Shown: in pieces, positions 1 to 8,276 of the stretch
How positions within the stretch are numbered: position 1 is the first letter of the stretch
Layout: each line of letters begins with the position of its first letter
Source of the DNA: RUG563 sp964549135
Lineage (GTDB): Bacteria; Bacillota; Clostridia; Christensenellales; Aristaeellaceae
Assembly (NCBI GenBank): GCA_964549135.1
Contig: CAZJUJ010000057.1
Location: 1-18,525, forward strand
Reading direction: 5' to 3'
DNA length: 18,525 nucleotides
Notes under the pieces: model-generated
What the model saw: the letters and a program-made list of their open reading frames with translations, nothing else
What the model was told of the DNA's origin: nothing
Databases searched by the model: none
Translations under genes and position numbers: made by a program

Positions 1-55
1 GGCTTACTTTGTCCTCTCTTTTTTGGCTGCACCCCAACTTTTATTATAGAGCCGA

Positions 56-1366
56 TTATTCGTCGTGGGCGCGGCCCTCATAGACCGTGCCGCCCAGCGA
101 TTCCAGCTTATGGATGCTCATGATATCCCGGCGGGCATCCGGGGCCAGCCAGCTTTCATCGTAATGGATATATACCTCCTGGCTCTCCAGGGTTTTCTGC
201 AGCTTGGGCACATCGATGGCGTAGATGGGCTTTTCTTCCGCCAGGGCCTGGGCGGCGGCAACGCCTGCGGCCTGGCCGGTGACAATGGCGGCGGGAATGA
301 CCCGCAGCACATCCCAGGCGTAATCTGCGCCTGCGGCGCTGCGCCCGGCGGTAATCAGGTTATCAAAGCCGGTGCAGACCAGCGTGCGATAGGGAACCTC
401 CCAGAGGAAATCCCGATGCTCAAAATCATTGACCACGGAAATGCTGTCGTCAAAATGCCGGTAGACATCCTCCTGCCGGAGGGTATAATCCCCGGCAATG
501 CGGCGGGTGGCCCGGAATTGGCACATGCCGGGCAGGGCAATGACCTGGCGGCTGCCCTTATCCTTTCCGTCATGCTTGAATCTTTCCAGCATTTCCAATT
601 GATTGGTGATCAGATAGCGATTTACATCCTTTCCCGTGGTGCCGGTATAGAAGGGCACATCGGCGGGATGATTGCGGCCAAAGAGATTGGCGCAGCCCCC
701 GGCGGAATTGAAAATGGCCTGCTCGATCCGGCCGCTTTCCGCCGCCTGGCGGCAATGCTCAATATCCATGGTGTAGGCAAAATAGCTGTGGTAATTCTTG
801 CCCTCCGCCGTGGGCACGCCGGCGCGATGCAGAATATCCGCATCCCCGGTGGTATCCACCACCACGCCGGCCTCATAAAAGCTGCGGCCCGATTTATTTT
901 CCACGATCAGGCCCCGGCAATGGCCCTTTTCCATTACGGGCTGGGAGGCGATGGTATCAAAGGAAAGCGCCACCCCTTCATTCAGCAGAAATTCATTCAG
1001 CGCCAGGGCGAACATGCAGGCGGAATAGCGCACGCTGTAGCGCACGGGCGTCTGCTCCCGGGGCTCGCCCTCCCGCCAGGCGGGCGGCGTAACATCATAG
1101 CCGTATTTCACAGAAAGGGCGATGAATTCATCCATCATGCCCTTGATGATCCGCTTGCCCCGGCCATTGCACATGGGCACATGATAATTGATCTGGCCCA
1201 GGGTGGCCAGGCCGCCCAGCTCCATGCTCTTTTCCAGAATCAGTACGCTTTTGCCCAGACGCCTTGCGGATACGGCGGCGGCAATGCCGGCCACGCCAGC
1301 CCCCGCCACGATGACATCATATTTTCCGGCTACCGGGATTTCTTCCTTCCATTCCAGCTTCTGCAT
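56..1366 (-). CDS. FAD-dependent oxidoreductase
   Basis: Predicted 436-residue cytoplasmic flavoprotein. The N-terminus has a classic dinucleotide-binding fold: a beta strand DVIVAG, then GAGVAG at about residues 22-27, and an acidic end of the second strand in LILEKSMELGG, which would bind the FAD ribose. The C-terminal part has a second FAD-contact region (NLITAGRSAAGADYAW, followed by a helix rich in small residues, VTGQAAGVAAA). This organisation fits the FAD_oxidored (Pfam PF12831-like) family, whose substrates are mostly unknown. No substrate can be named here. The ATG at 1366 is chosen because GGAGG lies 9 bases upstream. The frame stays open upstream to 1426, but that stretch overlaps the likely promoter. 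The gene lies 95 bases downstream of recN on the same strand and has its own promoter candidate. I see no terminator in the 55 bases after its stop. Confidence 0.85.
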   Translation of the reverse strand: MQKLEWKEEIPVAGKYDVIVAGAGVAGIAAAVSARRLGKSVLILEKSMELGGLATLGQINYHVPMCNGRGKRIIKGMMDEFIALSVKYGYDVTPPAWREGEPREQTPVRYSVRYSACMFALALNEFLLNEGVALSFDTIASQPVMEKGHCRGLIVENKSGRSFYEAGVVVDTTGDADILHRAGVPTAEGKNYHSYFAYTMDIEHCRQAAESGRIEQAIFNSAGGCANLFGRNHPADVPFYTGTTGKDVNRYLITNQLEMLERFKHDGKDKGSRQVIALPGMCQFRATRRIAGDYTLRQEDVYRHFDDSISVVNDFEHRDFLWEVPYRTLVCTGFDNLITAGRSAAGADYAWDVLRVIPAAIVTGQAAGVAAAQALAEEKPIYAIDVPKLQKTLESQEVYIHYDESWLAPDARRDIMSIHKLESLGGTVYEGRAHDE

Positions 1367-1397
1367 GCCTGCTTTCCTCCCGTGTTTTTCTGCGGAT

Positions 1398-1426
1398 AGC
1401 ATAGCATAATCCGCCGCCGGGCGCAA
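1398..1426 (-). promoter_or_regulatory. Candidate sigma-A promoter of the FAD oxidoreductase gene
   Basis: On the minus strand TTGCGC (1426-1421) is followed after exactly 17 bases by TATGCT (1403-1398), placing the start of transcription near 1391, about 25 bases before the ATG. The -35 is weak, so the promoter is only probable. Confidence 0.45.
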
Positions 1427-1461
1427 TAATGAAAATTGTGCATCCTTTGCGGGAAAGCGTG

Positions 1462-3120
1462 TTATTTTTTGATCATTTCCCGGGCATGGCTCCGGGCGCT
1501 TTCCCCATCGCCGCCCAGCATCCGCGCAATTTCGGCCACGCGCTCCTCCCCGCTCAGGGGGGTCAGCCGGGTGCGGGTGCGCTCGCCGTCAAAATATTTT
1601 TCCACCAGGTAATGATGATCCGCCAGGACGGCGATCTGCTGCAGATGGGTGACGCACAGCACCTGCCGCTCTTTCCCGATCATCGCCATTTTTTCGCCCA
1701 CCACCTGGGCGGCGCGGCCCGAAATGCCCGTATCGATTTCATCGAAAATCATGGAGGGCACGCCCTCCCGCTTGGCGGCAACCGATTTAATGGCCAGCAT
1801 CAGCCGGGATAATTCGCCGCCCGAGGCGATTTTGGACAGGGGCTGCATTTCCTCTCCCCGGTTGGGGGCGATGAGGAAGGCGGCGCTTTCATTGCCCAGG
1901 GGGCCGGGGGCGCAGGCGGGCAAACGCACCTCAAAGCGGGTGCCCGACATATTCAGATCCCGCAGCTGAATTTCCATTTCCGTTTCGAATTTTTTTGCCA
2001 GCGCCTGGCGGGAAAGGGTGAGCCGCTGGGCTGTTTCGGCATATTGCCTGGCAAGGGCCCTTTCGGCCTTTTCGGCTTCCTCCAATTGCGCATCCAGATT
2101 TTCAAAGCTGGATAGCTCGGCCTCGATTTCGGTCAGCTTATCCCGCATTTCCGCCGTGCTGGCCCCGCCGTATTTCCGGGAAAGGCGGCGCAATAGATCC
2201 AGCCGGGCCTGCACCTCCTCCAGCCGCTCCGGATCGCTGTCCAGATGGGAGAGCAGATCCCTCAGCGTCAGCCCGCAGTCCTCCGCTTCATAATACAGCC
2301 CGTCCAGCCGGGCGCGCAGGGCGGCGTATTGCGCATCCAGCCCCTCGATGGGGGAAAGGGCCCCCGATGCCTGGCGCAGGGCCTCGGCAGCCGGGTGCAG
2401 CCCATCGTATACGGCGGCATAGGCCTCCCGCAGGCCCTCCTCGATTTTTTCCGCATGCCGGAATTTATCCCGTTCCCGGGCCAATTCCTCCTCTTCGCCC
2501 GGAATCAGCTTGGCGCTTTTCAGCTCCTTTTTCCGGATGCGCAAAAGCTCCATTCGCTCATTGGCCTGGGCGCTTTGCTTTTTTAGATTTTCCAGCTTCC
2601 GGCTGCTTTCCTTCCAGCGGCTGCTTTCCTCCTGAATCTGCCGGAGCAGCGCCTGATGCGCTTCATCCCCGGAGGCATCCAGAAAGCCCAGATGGCGCTT
2701 TTCATCCATCAGGGATTGATGCTCGTGCTGGCCGTGAATATCCATCAGCAGCCCGGTCAATTGCTGATACTGGGAAAGGGGGAGCAGGCTGCCGTTGACG
2801 CGGCAATTGGAGCGGCCCTGGGCGGTGATTTCCCGGGCCAGAATCAGCTCATTCCCCTCCTCCTCCAATTCCTGGCTCTGCAGAAAGGCCTGGGCGGCGG
2901 GGCAATCGGATAGATCAAATACGCCCTCCACCCGGGCTTTATCGCAGCCGGTGCGAATCAATTCCTTCTGCGCCCTTCCCCCCAGCAGCAGGGAAATGGC
3001 ATCCACAATGATGGATTTGCCCGCGCCGGTTTCGCCGGTAAGCACATGCAGCCCCGTGGAAAATTCCACCTGCATTTCATCCATCAGCGCAATATTCCGA
3101 ATGGTTAAGGAAACCAGCAT
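1462..3120 (-). CDS. recN: DNA repair protein RecN
   Basis: Full-length 552-residue RecN, an SMC-like ATPase that acts at DNA double-strand breaks in the nucleoid. The N-terminus MLVSLTIRNIALMDEMQVEF is typical. Walker A GETGAGKS is at residues 29-36. Two long, charged Q/E/K/R-rich helical regions in the middle form the antiparallel coiled coil. The C-terminal half has the ABC signature SGGELSR (about residue 433), Walker B and D-loop SMIFDEIDTGISG, and a switch histidine in VTHLQQIA. It begins 42 bases after argR and the start codon follows a modest GAGG site. It is the last gene of the nadK-argR-recN set, an order conserved in many Firmicutes. All key ATPase residues are present, so it should be active. 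Confidence 0.97.
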   Translation of the reverse strand: MLVSLTIRNIALMDEMQVEFSTGLHVLTGETGAGKSIIVDAISLLLGGRAQKELIRTGCDKARVEGVFDLSDCPAAQAFLQSQELEEEGNELILAREITAQGRSNCRVNGSLLPLSQYQQLTGLLMDIHGQHEHQSLMDEKRHLGFLDASGDEAHQALLRQIQEESSRWKESSRKLENLKKQSAQANERMELLRIRKKELKSAKLIPGEEEELARERDKFRHAEKIEEGLREAYAAVYDGLHPAAEALRQASGALSPIEGLDAQYAALRARLDGLYYEAEDCGLTLRDLLSHLDSDPERLEEVQARLDLLRRLSRKYGGASTAEMRDKLTEIEAELSSFENLDAQLEEAEKAERALARQYAETAQRLTLSRQALAKKFETEMEIQLRDLNMSGTRFEVRLPACAPGPLGNESAAFLIAPNRGEEMQPLSKIASGGELSRLMLAIKSVAAKREGVPSMIFDEIDTGISGRAAQVVGEKMAMIGKERQVLCVTHLQQIAVLADHHYLVEKYFDGERTRTRLTPLSGEERVAEIARMLGGDGESARSHAREMIKK

Positions 3121-3162
3121 AATGATACCTCGCGTGCCTGCGTTTTTGTCCGGCCCTGGGCC

Positions 3163-3612
3163 TTATTTCAGCATCTCCTGGAAGCGGCCGGTGATCTGGG
3201 CGGCCATTTCCTCATTCTGCACGATGACCAGGATGGTGTTATCCCCGGCCATGGTGCCCAGTATTTCGGGCCAGCGCATGGAATCAATGGCCTCGGCGGC
3301 GGCATTGGCGCTGGCGGAAAGGGTTTTGATGACGATGATATTGCCCGCATAGGTGATGGATAATACCGAATCCACAAACATGCGCACAAAGCGATCGGAC
3401 AGGCCATGCTCCGCCTTATCGGCGGTGGCGTATTTATAGCCGCCCTTGGAGGAAAGCACCTTCAGCAGGCGCAATTCCTTAATATCCCGGGAAACAGTGG
3501 CCTGGGTGACCACAATGCCCATTTCTCTGAGCCTGGCCGCCAATTCCTCCTGGGTATCGATATCGTAGCGCTCAATCAGGCTGAGAATCGCGGTTTGCCG
3601 TGCGTTTTTCAC
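3163..3612 (-). CDS. argR: Arginine repressor ArgR/AhrC
   Basis: 149-residue regulator of arginine biosynthesis and catabolism, of normal family length. The N-terminal half is the winged helix: residues near TQEELAARLREMG and then VTQATVSRDIKELRL, the recognition helix typical of ArgR. The C-terminal half is the oligomerisation and arginine-binding domain, with the conserved LGTMAGDNTILVIV stretch whose acidic residue contacts arginine in the hexamer. The start is GTG at 3612, supported by AGGAG 10 bases upstream. That site overlaps the end of nadK (stop at 3620, 7 bases away), so translation may be coupled. I saw no clear ARG box in the window, so its targets are probably elsewhere. Confidence 0.96.
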   Translation of the reverse strand: MKNARQTAILSLIERYDIDTQEELAARLREMGIVVTQATVSRDIKELRLLKVLSSKGGYKYATADKAEHGLSDRFVRMFVDSVLSITYAGNIIVIKTLSASANAAAEAIDSMRWPEILGTMAGDNTILVIVQNEEMAAQITGRFQEMLK

Positions 3613-3619
3613 GTTTTTG

Positions 3620-4477
3620 TCACTCCTGTTTTTCTGGCTGATTCCAGATTTGCTGTTTGGTTCTCAGGGTATGGAAAAAGCGGCAGCGGGCGGGGGAAAG
3701 CAGCAGGATTTCCTCCTTCGCCAGCCGGATTTCCGCCTCTGTCTCCTCCGTCAGGGGGATCAGCGTCTGCCCGTCGATGGCCAATTGCAGCCGTCTTCTG
3801 TCCCGGCCATGGGCGCGCAGGGTAATTCTGCTTTCCAGCGGCAGGATCACGGGCCGCAGCAGCAATTCCCGGGCGCAGAGGGGGGAAATGATCAGGCAGC
3901 GGGTATGAGGATGCACGATGGGGCCGCCCGCCGACAGGGAATAGCCGGTGGAGCCCAGAGGCGTGGAAATCACCACCCCATCCCCATGGGCGCAGAAGAC
4001 CGTTTCGCCGTCTGCGCTGACAATGGTTTCAATTACGCCGGGATGCTCCCCCCGGGTCAGCGAAACATCGTTCAGCGCCAGATACCGCTGCCCCTGACAG
4101 CAAATTTCCAGCAGCGGCTGCCGCTGAAGGGGATAATCCGCTGAAAGCAGCAGCCGGGCCGTTTCCTCCGGCTTTTCCGCATCCCCGGGCATGAGAAAGC
4201 CCACCGTGCCGGTATGCACGCCCAGCAGGGGGATTTGCTTTTTCGCGGCGTAGGGCGCGGCCCGCAGCAGCGTGCCATCCCCGCCAAAGGCGATCAGGGC
4301 GCGCACATCTTTAGGAAGCGCGGAAAGGGGGGCGCTTTCCCCAATGCCCTGAGCGGATAAATATGCATCCGCATAGACCGTAGCCCCCCGGGCCTGCAGC
4401 TGCATGAGCAGCGCTTTTGCGGCGGATTGGCTGTACGGCTGGAATGGATTTGCATAGAAATAGAAGGATTGCTTCAT
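3620..4477 (-). CDS. nadK: NAD kinase
   Basis: 285-residue cytoplasmic enzyme that phosphorylates NAD to NADP. It has the diagnostic GGDGT motif at residues 65-69 in FGGDGTLLRAA, then the LGVHTGTVGFL stretch, the second conserved motif as ALND, and the glycine-rich GDGVVISTPLGSTGYSLSAGGP segment characteristic of the family. The start at 4477 is preferred because AGGAGGG lies 5 bases upstream. An in-frame ATG at 4507 would lie inside the promoter -10. It is the first gene of the nadK-argR-recN operon. The substrate-binding motif has D where many family members have E (NE); ND is a tolerated variant. Confidence 0.95.
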   Translation of the reverse strand: MKQSFYFYANPFQPYSQSAAKALLMQLQARGATVYADAYLSAQGIGESAPLSALPKDVRALIAFGGDGTLLRAAPYAAKKQIPLLGVHTGTVGFLMPGDAEKPEETARLLLSADYPLQRQPLLEICCQGQRYLALNDVSLTRGEHPGVIETIVSADGETVFCAHGDGVVISTPLGSTGYSLSAGGPIVHPHTRCLIISPLCARELLLRPVILPLESRITLRAHGRDRRRLQLAIDGQTLIPLTEETEAEIRLAKEEILLLSPARCRFFHTLRTKQQIWNQPEKQE

Positions 4478-4502
4478 TTTTGCCCTCCTGAATTGCATAT
4501 TC

Positions 4503-4531
4503 ATCATATCATATTCATTTCAATTGCACAA
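4503..4531 (-). promoter_or_regulatory. Promoter of the nadK-argR-recN operon
   Basis: Minus-strand TTGTGC (4531-4526), a 17-base spacer, then TATGAT (4508-4503). Transcription would start near 4496, giving a short leader before the nadK ATG at 4477. The promoter is divergent from the one at 4570-4598, and the two -35 elements are about 40 bases apart. Confidence 0.6.
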
Positions 4532-4569
4532 GAGCCAGGAAAGGAAAACCGAAAAAAACCAGCGGGCGC

Positions 4570-4598
4570 TTGACAAAAAAAGGGCGAAAGCCTATGAT
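4570..4598 (+). promoter_or_regulatory. Promoter of the ECF S component / sua5 pair
   Basis: Consensus TTGACA (4570-4575), 17-base spacer, TATGAT (4593-4598). The start would be near 4605, leaving only about 20 bases of leader, so a riboswitch in front of the transporter gene is excluded if this promoter is the one used. Confidence 0.75.
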
Positions 4599-4625
4599 AT
4601 ACGAGGCAATGAAAGGGGTGGATTG

Positions 4626-5117
4626 ATGCAGAAAAGCGTTCGCAATCTGGTATATACCGCCATGATGGCCGCGTTGATCGCCATGGCGACCCTGTTCATT
4701 CACATCCCCATTCCCATGCAGTCGGGCTATTGCAATCTGGGAGATGCGCTGATTCTGGGCTGCGGGGCGCTGCTGGGCCCCTGGGCTGCGGTATCTGCGG
4801 CCATCGGCAGCGGTCTTGCCGATCTCATGCTGGGCTATGCCGTTTATGCCCCGGCCACGGCGCTTATCAAGGGCGCAATGGGGCTGCTGGCGGGGCGCTG
4901 CTGCCGCCGGGGGCAGGGCGCCGTCCGGCGCGGGCTTTGGATGGCGGCGGCGGAAGCATGGATGGTCGGCGGCTATTTCCTTTTTGAAACGGCGCTGTAT
5001 GGCGCGCCCGGCGCGGCGGGAAGCCTGCTGGGCAATGGCTTTCAGGCAGTCGTGGGCCTGGCTGCGGGCTATCTGCTTTTCCCGCTGATGGGCCGGGTGA
5101 AAAAAATGATTCCTTGA
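4626..5117 (+). CDS. ECF transporter S component, substrate unknown
   Basis: 163-residue integral membrane protein with about five hydrophobic segments. The pattern IHIPIPMQSGYCNLGDALILGCGALLGP, then GSGLADLMLGYAVYAPATALIKG, is characteristic of substrate-binding (S) subunits of energy-coupling-factor vitamin transporters of the ECF-ribofla_trS/DUF1393 type. In this family the S protein works with a shared EcfA/EcfA'/EcfT module, which is not in the window. The substrate is not predictable: this branch includes vitamin and precursor transporters. The start at 4626 has AAAGGGGTGG just upstream and lies after the mapped promoter; the frame is open further upstream but through the promoter. The stop is 13 bases before the sua5 start, so the two are very likely co-transcribed. 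Confidence 0.8.
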   Translation: MQKSVRNLVYTAMMAALIAMATLFIHIPIPMQSGYCNLGDALILGCGALLGPWAAVSAAIGSGLADLMLGYAVYAPATALIKGAMGLLAGRCCRRGQGAVRRGLWMAAAEAWMVGGYFLFETALYGAPGAAGSLLGNGFQAVVGLAAGYLLFPLMGRVKKMIP

Positions 5118-5130
5118 AGGGGATATGGAT

Positions 5131-6147
5131 ATGGAAACGCTATGTTTGCCGGTTTCGGAAAAAAGCCTTGCGCTGGCGGCGGATTTACTGCGCCAGGGCC
5201 AGGTGGTGGCCTTTCCCACGGAAACGGTGTACGGCCTGGGCGCTGATGCCATGAATGAAGAGGCCGTGCTGAAAATCTTTGCCGCCAAGGAGCGGCCTGC
5301 CGATAATCCGCTGATTGTGCATGTGGCCGATGCGGCGCAGCTGGAGGGGATCTGCACGGTCAGCGATACGGCGCGGCGGCTGATGGATGCCTATTGGCCC
5401 GGGCCGCTTACCCTGCTTTTGCCCAAGGATCCGCGCGTGCCCGATGCCACCACGGCGGGGCTTGCCTCTGTGGGCGTGCGCTGCCCCCGGCATCCTGATG
5501 CGCTGAAGCTGCTCAGGGCCTGCCGTCTGCCCATTGCCGCGCCCAGCGCCAATCGCTCCGGGCGGCCCAGCCCCACCGCTGCCGCCCATGTGCTGGAGGA
5601 TATGCAGGGGCGCATTCCGCTGATTCTGGATGGCGGCAGCAGCGATGTGGGCGTGGAATCCACCGTGCTGGATCTGACGGGGGAGATTCCCTGCGTGCTG
5701 CGGCCCGGGGCCATTACCCCCGAAATGATTGCGGCGGTTGCCGGGGATTGTATCGTGGCCGGGAGCGTGATGCGCCCGCTCAGGGAGGGCGAAAAGGCGC
5801 CGTCCCCCGGCATGAAGCATCGCCATTATGCGCCCAAGGCGCGAATGACCGTTTTTGTCGGCCCGGATGATGCCGTGATCCGGGAGATCAGCGCCCGGTA
5901 TGATGCGGCAGAGCATGCCTGCATTCTGGCCCATGAGAGCATTCTGCCGGCCTTCGGCACGCGCCGGGCGTTTTCCCTGGGCGCATCGCCGGAGGAAACG
6001 GCGCATCTGCTCTTTCAGCGGCTGCGGGAAATGGATGAAATGGGCTTCGGCCTGATCCTGGCCCAGGGCTGGGAGGAAAAGGGCGTGGCCCTTGCGGTCA
6101 TGAACCGCATGGCACGGGCCGCCGCCTTCGATATCGTGCGCCTCTGA
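5131..6147 (+). CDS. ywlC: L-threonylcarbamoyladenylate synthase, Sua5/YwlC type
   Basis: 338-residue two-domain enzyme that makes threonylcarbamoyl-AMP from threonine, bicarbonate and ATP, the first step of the tRNA t6A37 modification. The N-terminal YrdC domain (about residues 8-200) shows AFPTETVYGLGADA, the KERPADNPL motif, YWPGPLTLLLPK and APSANRSGRPSPT. A linker with SPGMKHRHYAPKA leads into the Sua5 C-terminal domain (about 220-338), so this is the long form rather than the short TsaC form. Two ATGs compete, at 5125 and 5131. The second is preferred because AAGGGG then stands 8 bases away instead of 2. The gene follows the ECF S gene by 13 bases and ends just before repeat copy A. Confidence 0.93.
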   Translation: METLCLPVSEKSLALAADLLRQGQVVAFPTETVYGLGADAMNEEAVLKIFAAKERPADNPLIVHVADAAQLEGICTVSDTARRLMDAYWPGPLTLLLPKDPRVPDATTAGLASVGVRCPRHPDALKLLRACRLPIAAPSANRSGRPSPTAAAHVLEDMQGRIPLILDGGSSDVGVESTVLDLTGEIPCVLRPGAITPEMIAAVAGDCIVAGSVMRPLREGEKAPSPGMKHRHYAPKARMTVFVGPDDAVIREISARYDAAEHACILAHESILPAFGTRRAFSLGASPEETAHLLFQRLREMDEMGFGLILAQGWEEKGVALAVMNRMARAAAFDIVRL

Positions 6148-6152
6148 GGCGC

Positions 6153-6244
6153 GGGGAACGGGGAACGGGGGAATATTTGCGGGGGAACCGCTTTTGCGTC
6201 AAAAGTGGTTCCCCCGCGCCCCCTCCGAAAACCAGCGCTGGATG
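6153..6244 (+). repeat. Dispersed palindromic repeat, copy A
   Basis: Order of parts: GGGGAACGG-type leader (repeated twice), AATATTTGCGGG, a 39-bp palindrome at 6179-6217, a C-rich run, then GAAAACCAGCGCTGGATG. The palindrome has 18-base arms around the loop CGT; 17 of 18 positions pair and the remaining one is a G-T pair that would be G-U in RNA. It starts 5 bases after the sua5 stop in the convergent sua5/typA gap. It is homologous to the copies at 9084, 9338 and 16964. Neither strand has a T run directly after the hairpin, so it is not a standard terminator. Confidence 0.8.
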
Positions 6245-6305
6245 CCTGCGAAAGGCAGCCATTGGATGATCGAATGGCGTTTGCCTGCGGGTAACGGCGG
6301 ATACA

Positions 6306-6347
6306 AAAAGGCCCTTCATCGTTCGCAGGAACGGCGAAGGGCCTTTT
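6306..6347. terminator. Bidirectional intrinsic terminator between sua5 and typA
   Basis: A 12-bp perfect stem AAAAGGCCCTTC (6306-6317) with GAAGGGCCTTTT (6336-6347), extended inside by CGTTC/GAACG around GCAG. T runs follow on the plus strand and, by the A run at 6305-6309, on the minus strand, so it can serve both convergent genes. The 60 bases between repeat copy A and this stem (6245-6305) contain only small hairpins, for example GCCATT/AATGGC. Confidence 0.85.
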
Positions 6348-6377
6348 GCTTATGAAAGAATTGAAGGGACGGAAAAT

Positions 6378-8204
6378 TTATTGCTTCCCGGCCCGGCTGG
6401 CGGCCTTGGCGCGCTGCTCATGGCTCAATTCCCGCTTGCGCATGCGCAGGGATTTGGGGGTGATTTCCAGCAGCTCATCATCATCGATGAATTCCAGGCA
6501 TTCCTCCAGCGTCAGGGGATGAACGGAAACCAGGCGCATGCTATCCTCCGAGGCGGAGGCATTGCGCATATTGGTTACATGCTTCTGCTTGCAGATATTG
6601 ACCACAATATCCCCGGGCCGGCTGGATTCGCCGCAGATCATGCCGCTGTAGACGGGGGTCTGGCTGCCGATAAAGAGGGTGCCGCGATCCTGGGCGTAGA
6701 ACAGGCCGTACTGGGTGGCCTCGCCCGTTTCATAGCAGATCAGCGCGCCCACATTGCGGTGGGGGATATCGCCCTTGTATTCCTCATAATGATCGAATAC
6801 GGCGCTCATGATGCCCTCGCCCCGGGTATCGGTCAAAAATTCGCTGCGGTAGCCAAAGAGGCCGCGGGAGGGAACCAGGAATTCCAGCCGTACCCGGTCG
6901 TCCCCGCTCATGGATTCCAGGGTGCCCCGGCGGCGGCCGATCTTTTCGATGACGGCCCCGGCATAGGCCTGGGGCACATCGGCCACCATCCGCTCCACCG
7001 GCTCCATCCGCACGCCGTTTTCGTAGCGATAAATTACTTCGGGCTTGCTGACCTGGAATTCATAGCCCTCCCGGCGCATGGTTTCAATCAGAATGGAAAG
7101 ATGCAATTCGCCCCGGCCCCAGACCTCAAACTGATCGGGGGTTTCGCCATCCTTGACGCGGAGGGAAACATCGGTCTCCAATTCCCGGTAAAGCCGGGCG
7201 CGCAGATGGCGGCTGGTCACATACTGGCCCTCCCGTCCGGCAAAGGGGCTGTCGTTGACGGAGAAGGTCATGGTCACGGTGGGCTCGGAAATAGCCACAA
7301 AAGGCAGGGGAGCGGGGGTGGCGGGATCGCAGACCGTATCGCCGATGGAAATATCGGCAAGGCCGGTCAGCGCCACGATATCGCCCATGGAAACCGCCTC
7401 GGCATTGGTGCGGCGCAGGCCGTCATATACCGAAAGGCCGGTCAGCCGCCAGGGGGCGGAAACCTGATCGCTCAGGGCATTGCAGCGCACCACCATGGTA
7501 TTATCCCTCAGCGTGCCCCGGGTAATGCGGCCGATGCCGATGCGGCCCACATATTCGTTATAATCGATGGTGGAAATCAGCACCTGGGCCGGGCCATCGG
7601 GATCGCCCTCGGGGGCGGGAATATATTTCATGATGGTATCAAACAGCGGCCGCAGATCCTCGCCGGGCTTTTCCAGATCCAGGGTGGCGGTGCCCTTCCG
7701 GGCGGAGGCATAGATGATCGGGCGATCCAGGGTTTCGGGATCGGCATCCAGCTCGATCAGGAGATCCACCAGTTCGTCCACCACCTCTTCGCAGCGGGCG
7801 TCGGGGCGATCCACCTTGTTGATCACCAGCAGCACGGGCAATTGCAGGCCCAGGGCCTTCTGCAGCACGAACCGGGTCTGGGGCATGGGGCCCTCAAAGC
7901 TGTCCACCAGCAGCAGCACGCCATCCACCATCTTCAGCACGCGCTCCACCTCGCCGCCGAAATCGGCGTGGCCGGGGGTATCCACGATGTTGATCTTGGA
8001 ATTGCCGTAATGCACGGCGGTATTCTTGGCCAGAATGGTGATGCCGCGCTCACGCTCCAGATCGTTGGAGTCCATCACGCGCTCGGCCACCTGCTGATTC
8101 TGCCGGAAAACGCCGCCCTGCCGGAGCATCTGATCCACCAGCGTGGTCTTGCCGTGGTCAACGTGGGCGATGATAGCGATGTTGCGAATATCGTTGCGAA
8201 CCAT
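6378..8204 (-). CDS. typA: Ribosome-associated GTPase TypA/BipA
   Basis: 608-residue translational GTPase, the usual length, that binds the ribosome and helps in 50S assembly and stress or cold growth. G1 AHVDHGKT is at residues 13-20. It is followed by the switch I region with RERGITILAKN, G3 DTPGHADFGGEV, and G4 NKVDRPDAR. The later part has the elongation-factor beta-barrel and the BipA-specific C-terminal region ending in EITPKSLRMRKRELS. The start is the ATG at 8204 (MVRNDIRNIAIIAHVDHGK), with AGAGGGAG upstream. The frame runs open for another 147 codons to 8645, but that stretch has no similarity to the family and contains the promoter. A single-gene unit with its own promoter and terminator. 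Confidence 0.97.
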   Translation of the reverse strand: MVRNDIRNIAIIAHVDHGKTTLVDQMLRQGGVFRQNQQVAERVMDSNDLERERGITILAKNTAVHYGNSKINIVDTPGHADFGGEVERVLKMVDGVLLLVDSFEGPMPQTRFVLQKALGLQLPVLLVINKVDRPDARCEEVVDELVDLLIELDADPETLDRPIIYASARKGTATLDLEKPGEDLRPLFDTIMKYIPAPEGDPDGPAQVLISTIDYNEYVGRIGIGRITRGTLRDNTMVVRCNALSDQVSAPWRLTGLSVYDGLRRTNAEAVSMGDIVALTGLADISIGDTVCDPATPAPLPFVAISEPTVTMTFSVNDSPFAGREGQYVTSRHLRARLYRELETDVSLRVKDGETPDQFEVWGRGELHLSILIETMRREGYEFQVSKPEVIYRYENGVRMEPVERMVADVPQAYAGAVIEKIGRRRGTLESMSGDDRVRLEFLVPSRGLFGYRSEFLTDTRGEGIMSAVFDHYEEYKGDIPHRNVGALICYETGEATQYGLFYAQDRGTLFIGSQTPVYSGMICGESSRPGDIVVNICKQKHVTNMRNASASEDSMRLVSVHPLTLEECLEFIDDDELLEITPKSLRMRKRELSHEQRAKAASRAGKQ

Positions 8205-8227
8205 AGATAAATCTCCCTCTTTCAGTG

Positions 8228-8239
8228 GGCGTATACGCC
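8228..8239 (-). promoter_or_regulatory. 12-bp perfect palindrome at the typA transcription start
   Basis: GGCGTATACGCC is a perfect dyad lying just downstream of the typA -10 element, at or next to the predicted transcription start and about 24 bases before the ATG. It could be an operator or a chance palindrome. No cognate regulator can be named. Confidence 0.3.
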
Positions 8240-8246
8240 AACGATT

Positions 8247-8276
8247 ATTATATATCGGAAAAGGGAAATTTGTCAA
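8247..8276 (-). promoter_or_regulatory. Promoter of typA
   Basis: Minus-strand TTGACA (8276-8271), an 18-base spacer and TATAAT (8252-8247). Both hexamers are exact consensus; the spacer is one base longer than ideal. The predicted leader is about 36 nt. Confidence 0.8.

Noticed and set aside
6381..8210. 609-codon open frame on the plus strand opposite typA
   Set aside because: It is the antisense shadow of a clear GTPase gene. The translation is G/A/H/I-rich, without domains, and has no ribosome binding site. Similar antisense frames at 65-1399, 4515-5357, 5185-6006, 11246-12367 and 12364-13092 were dropped for the same reason.
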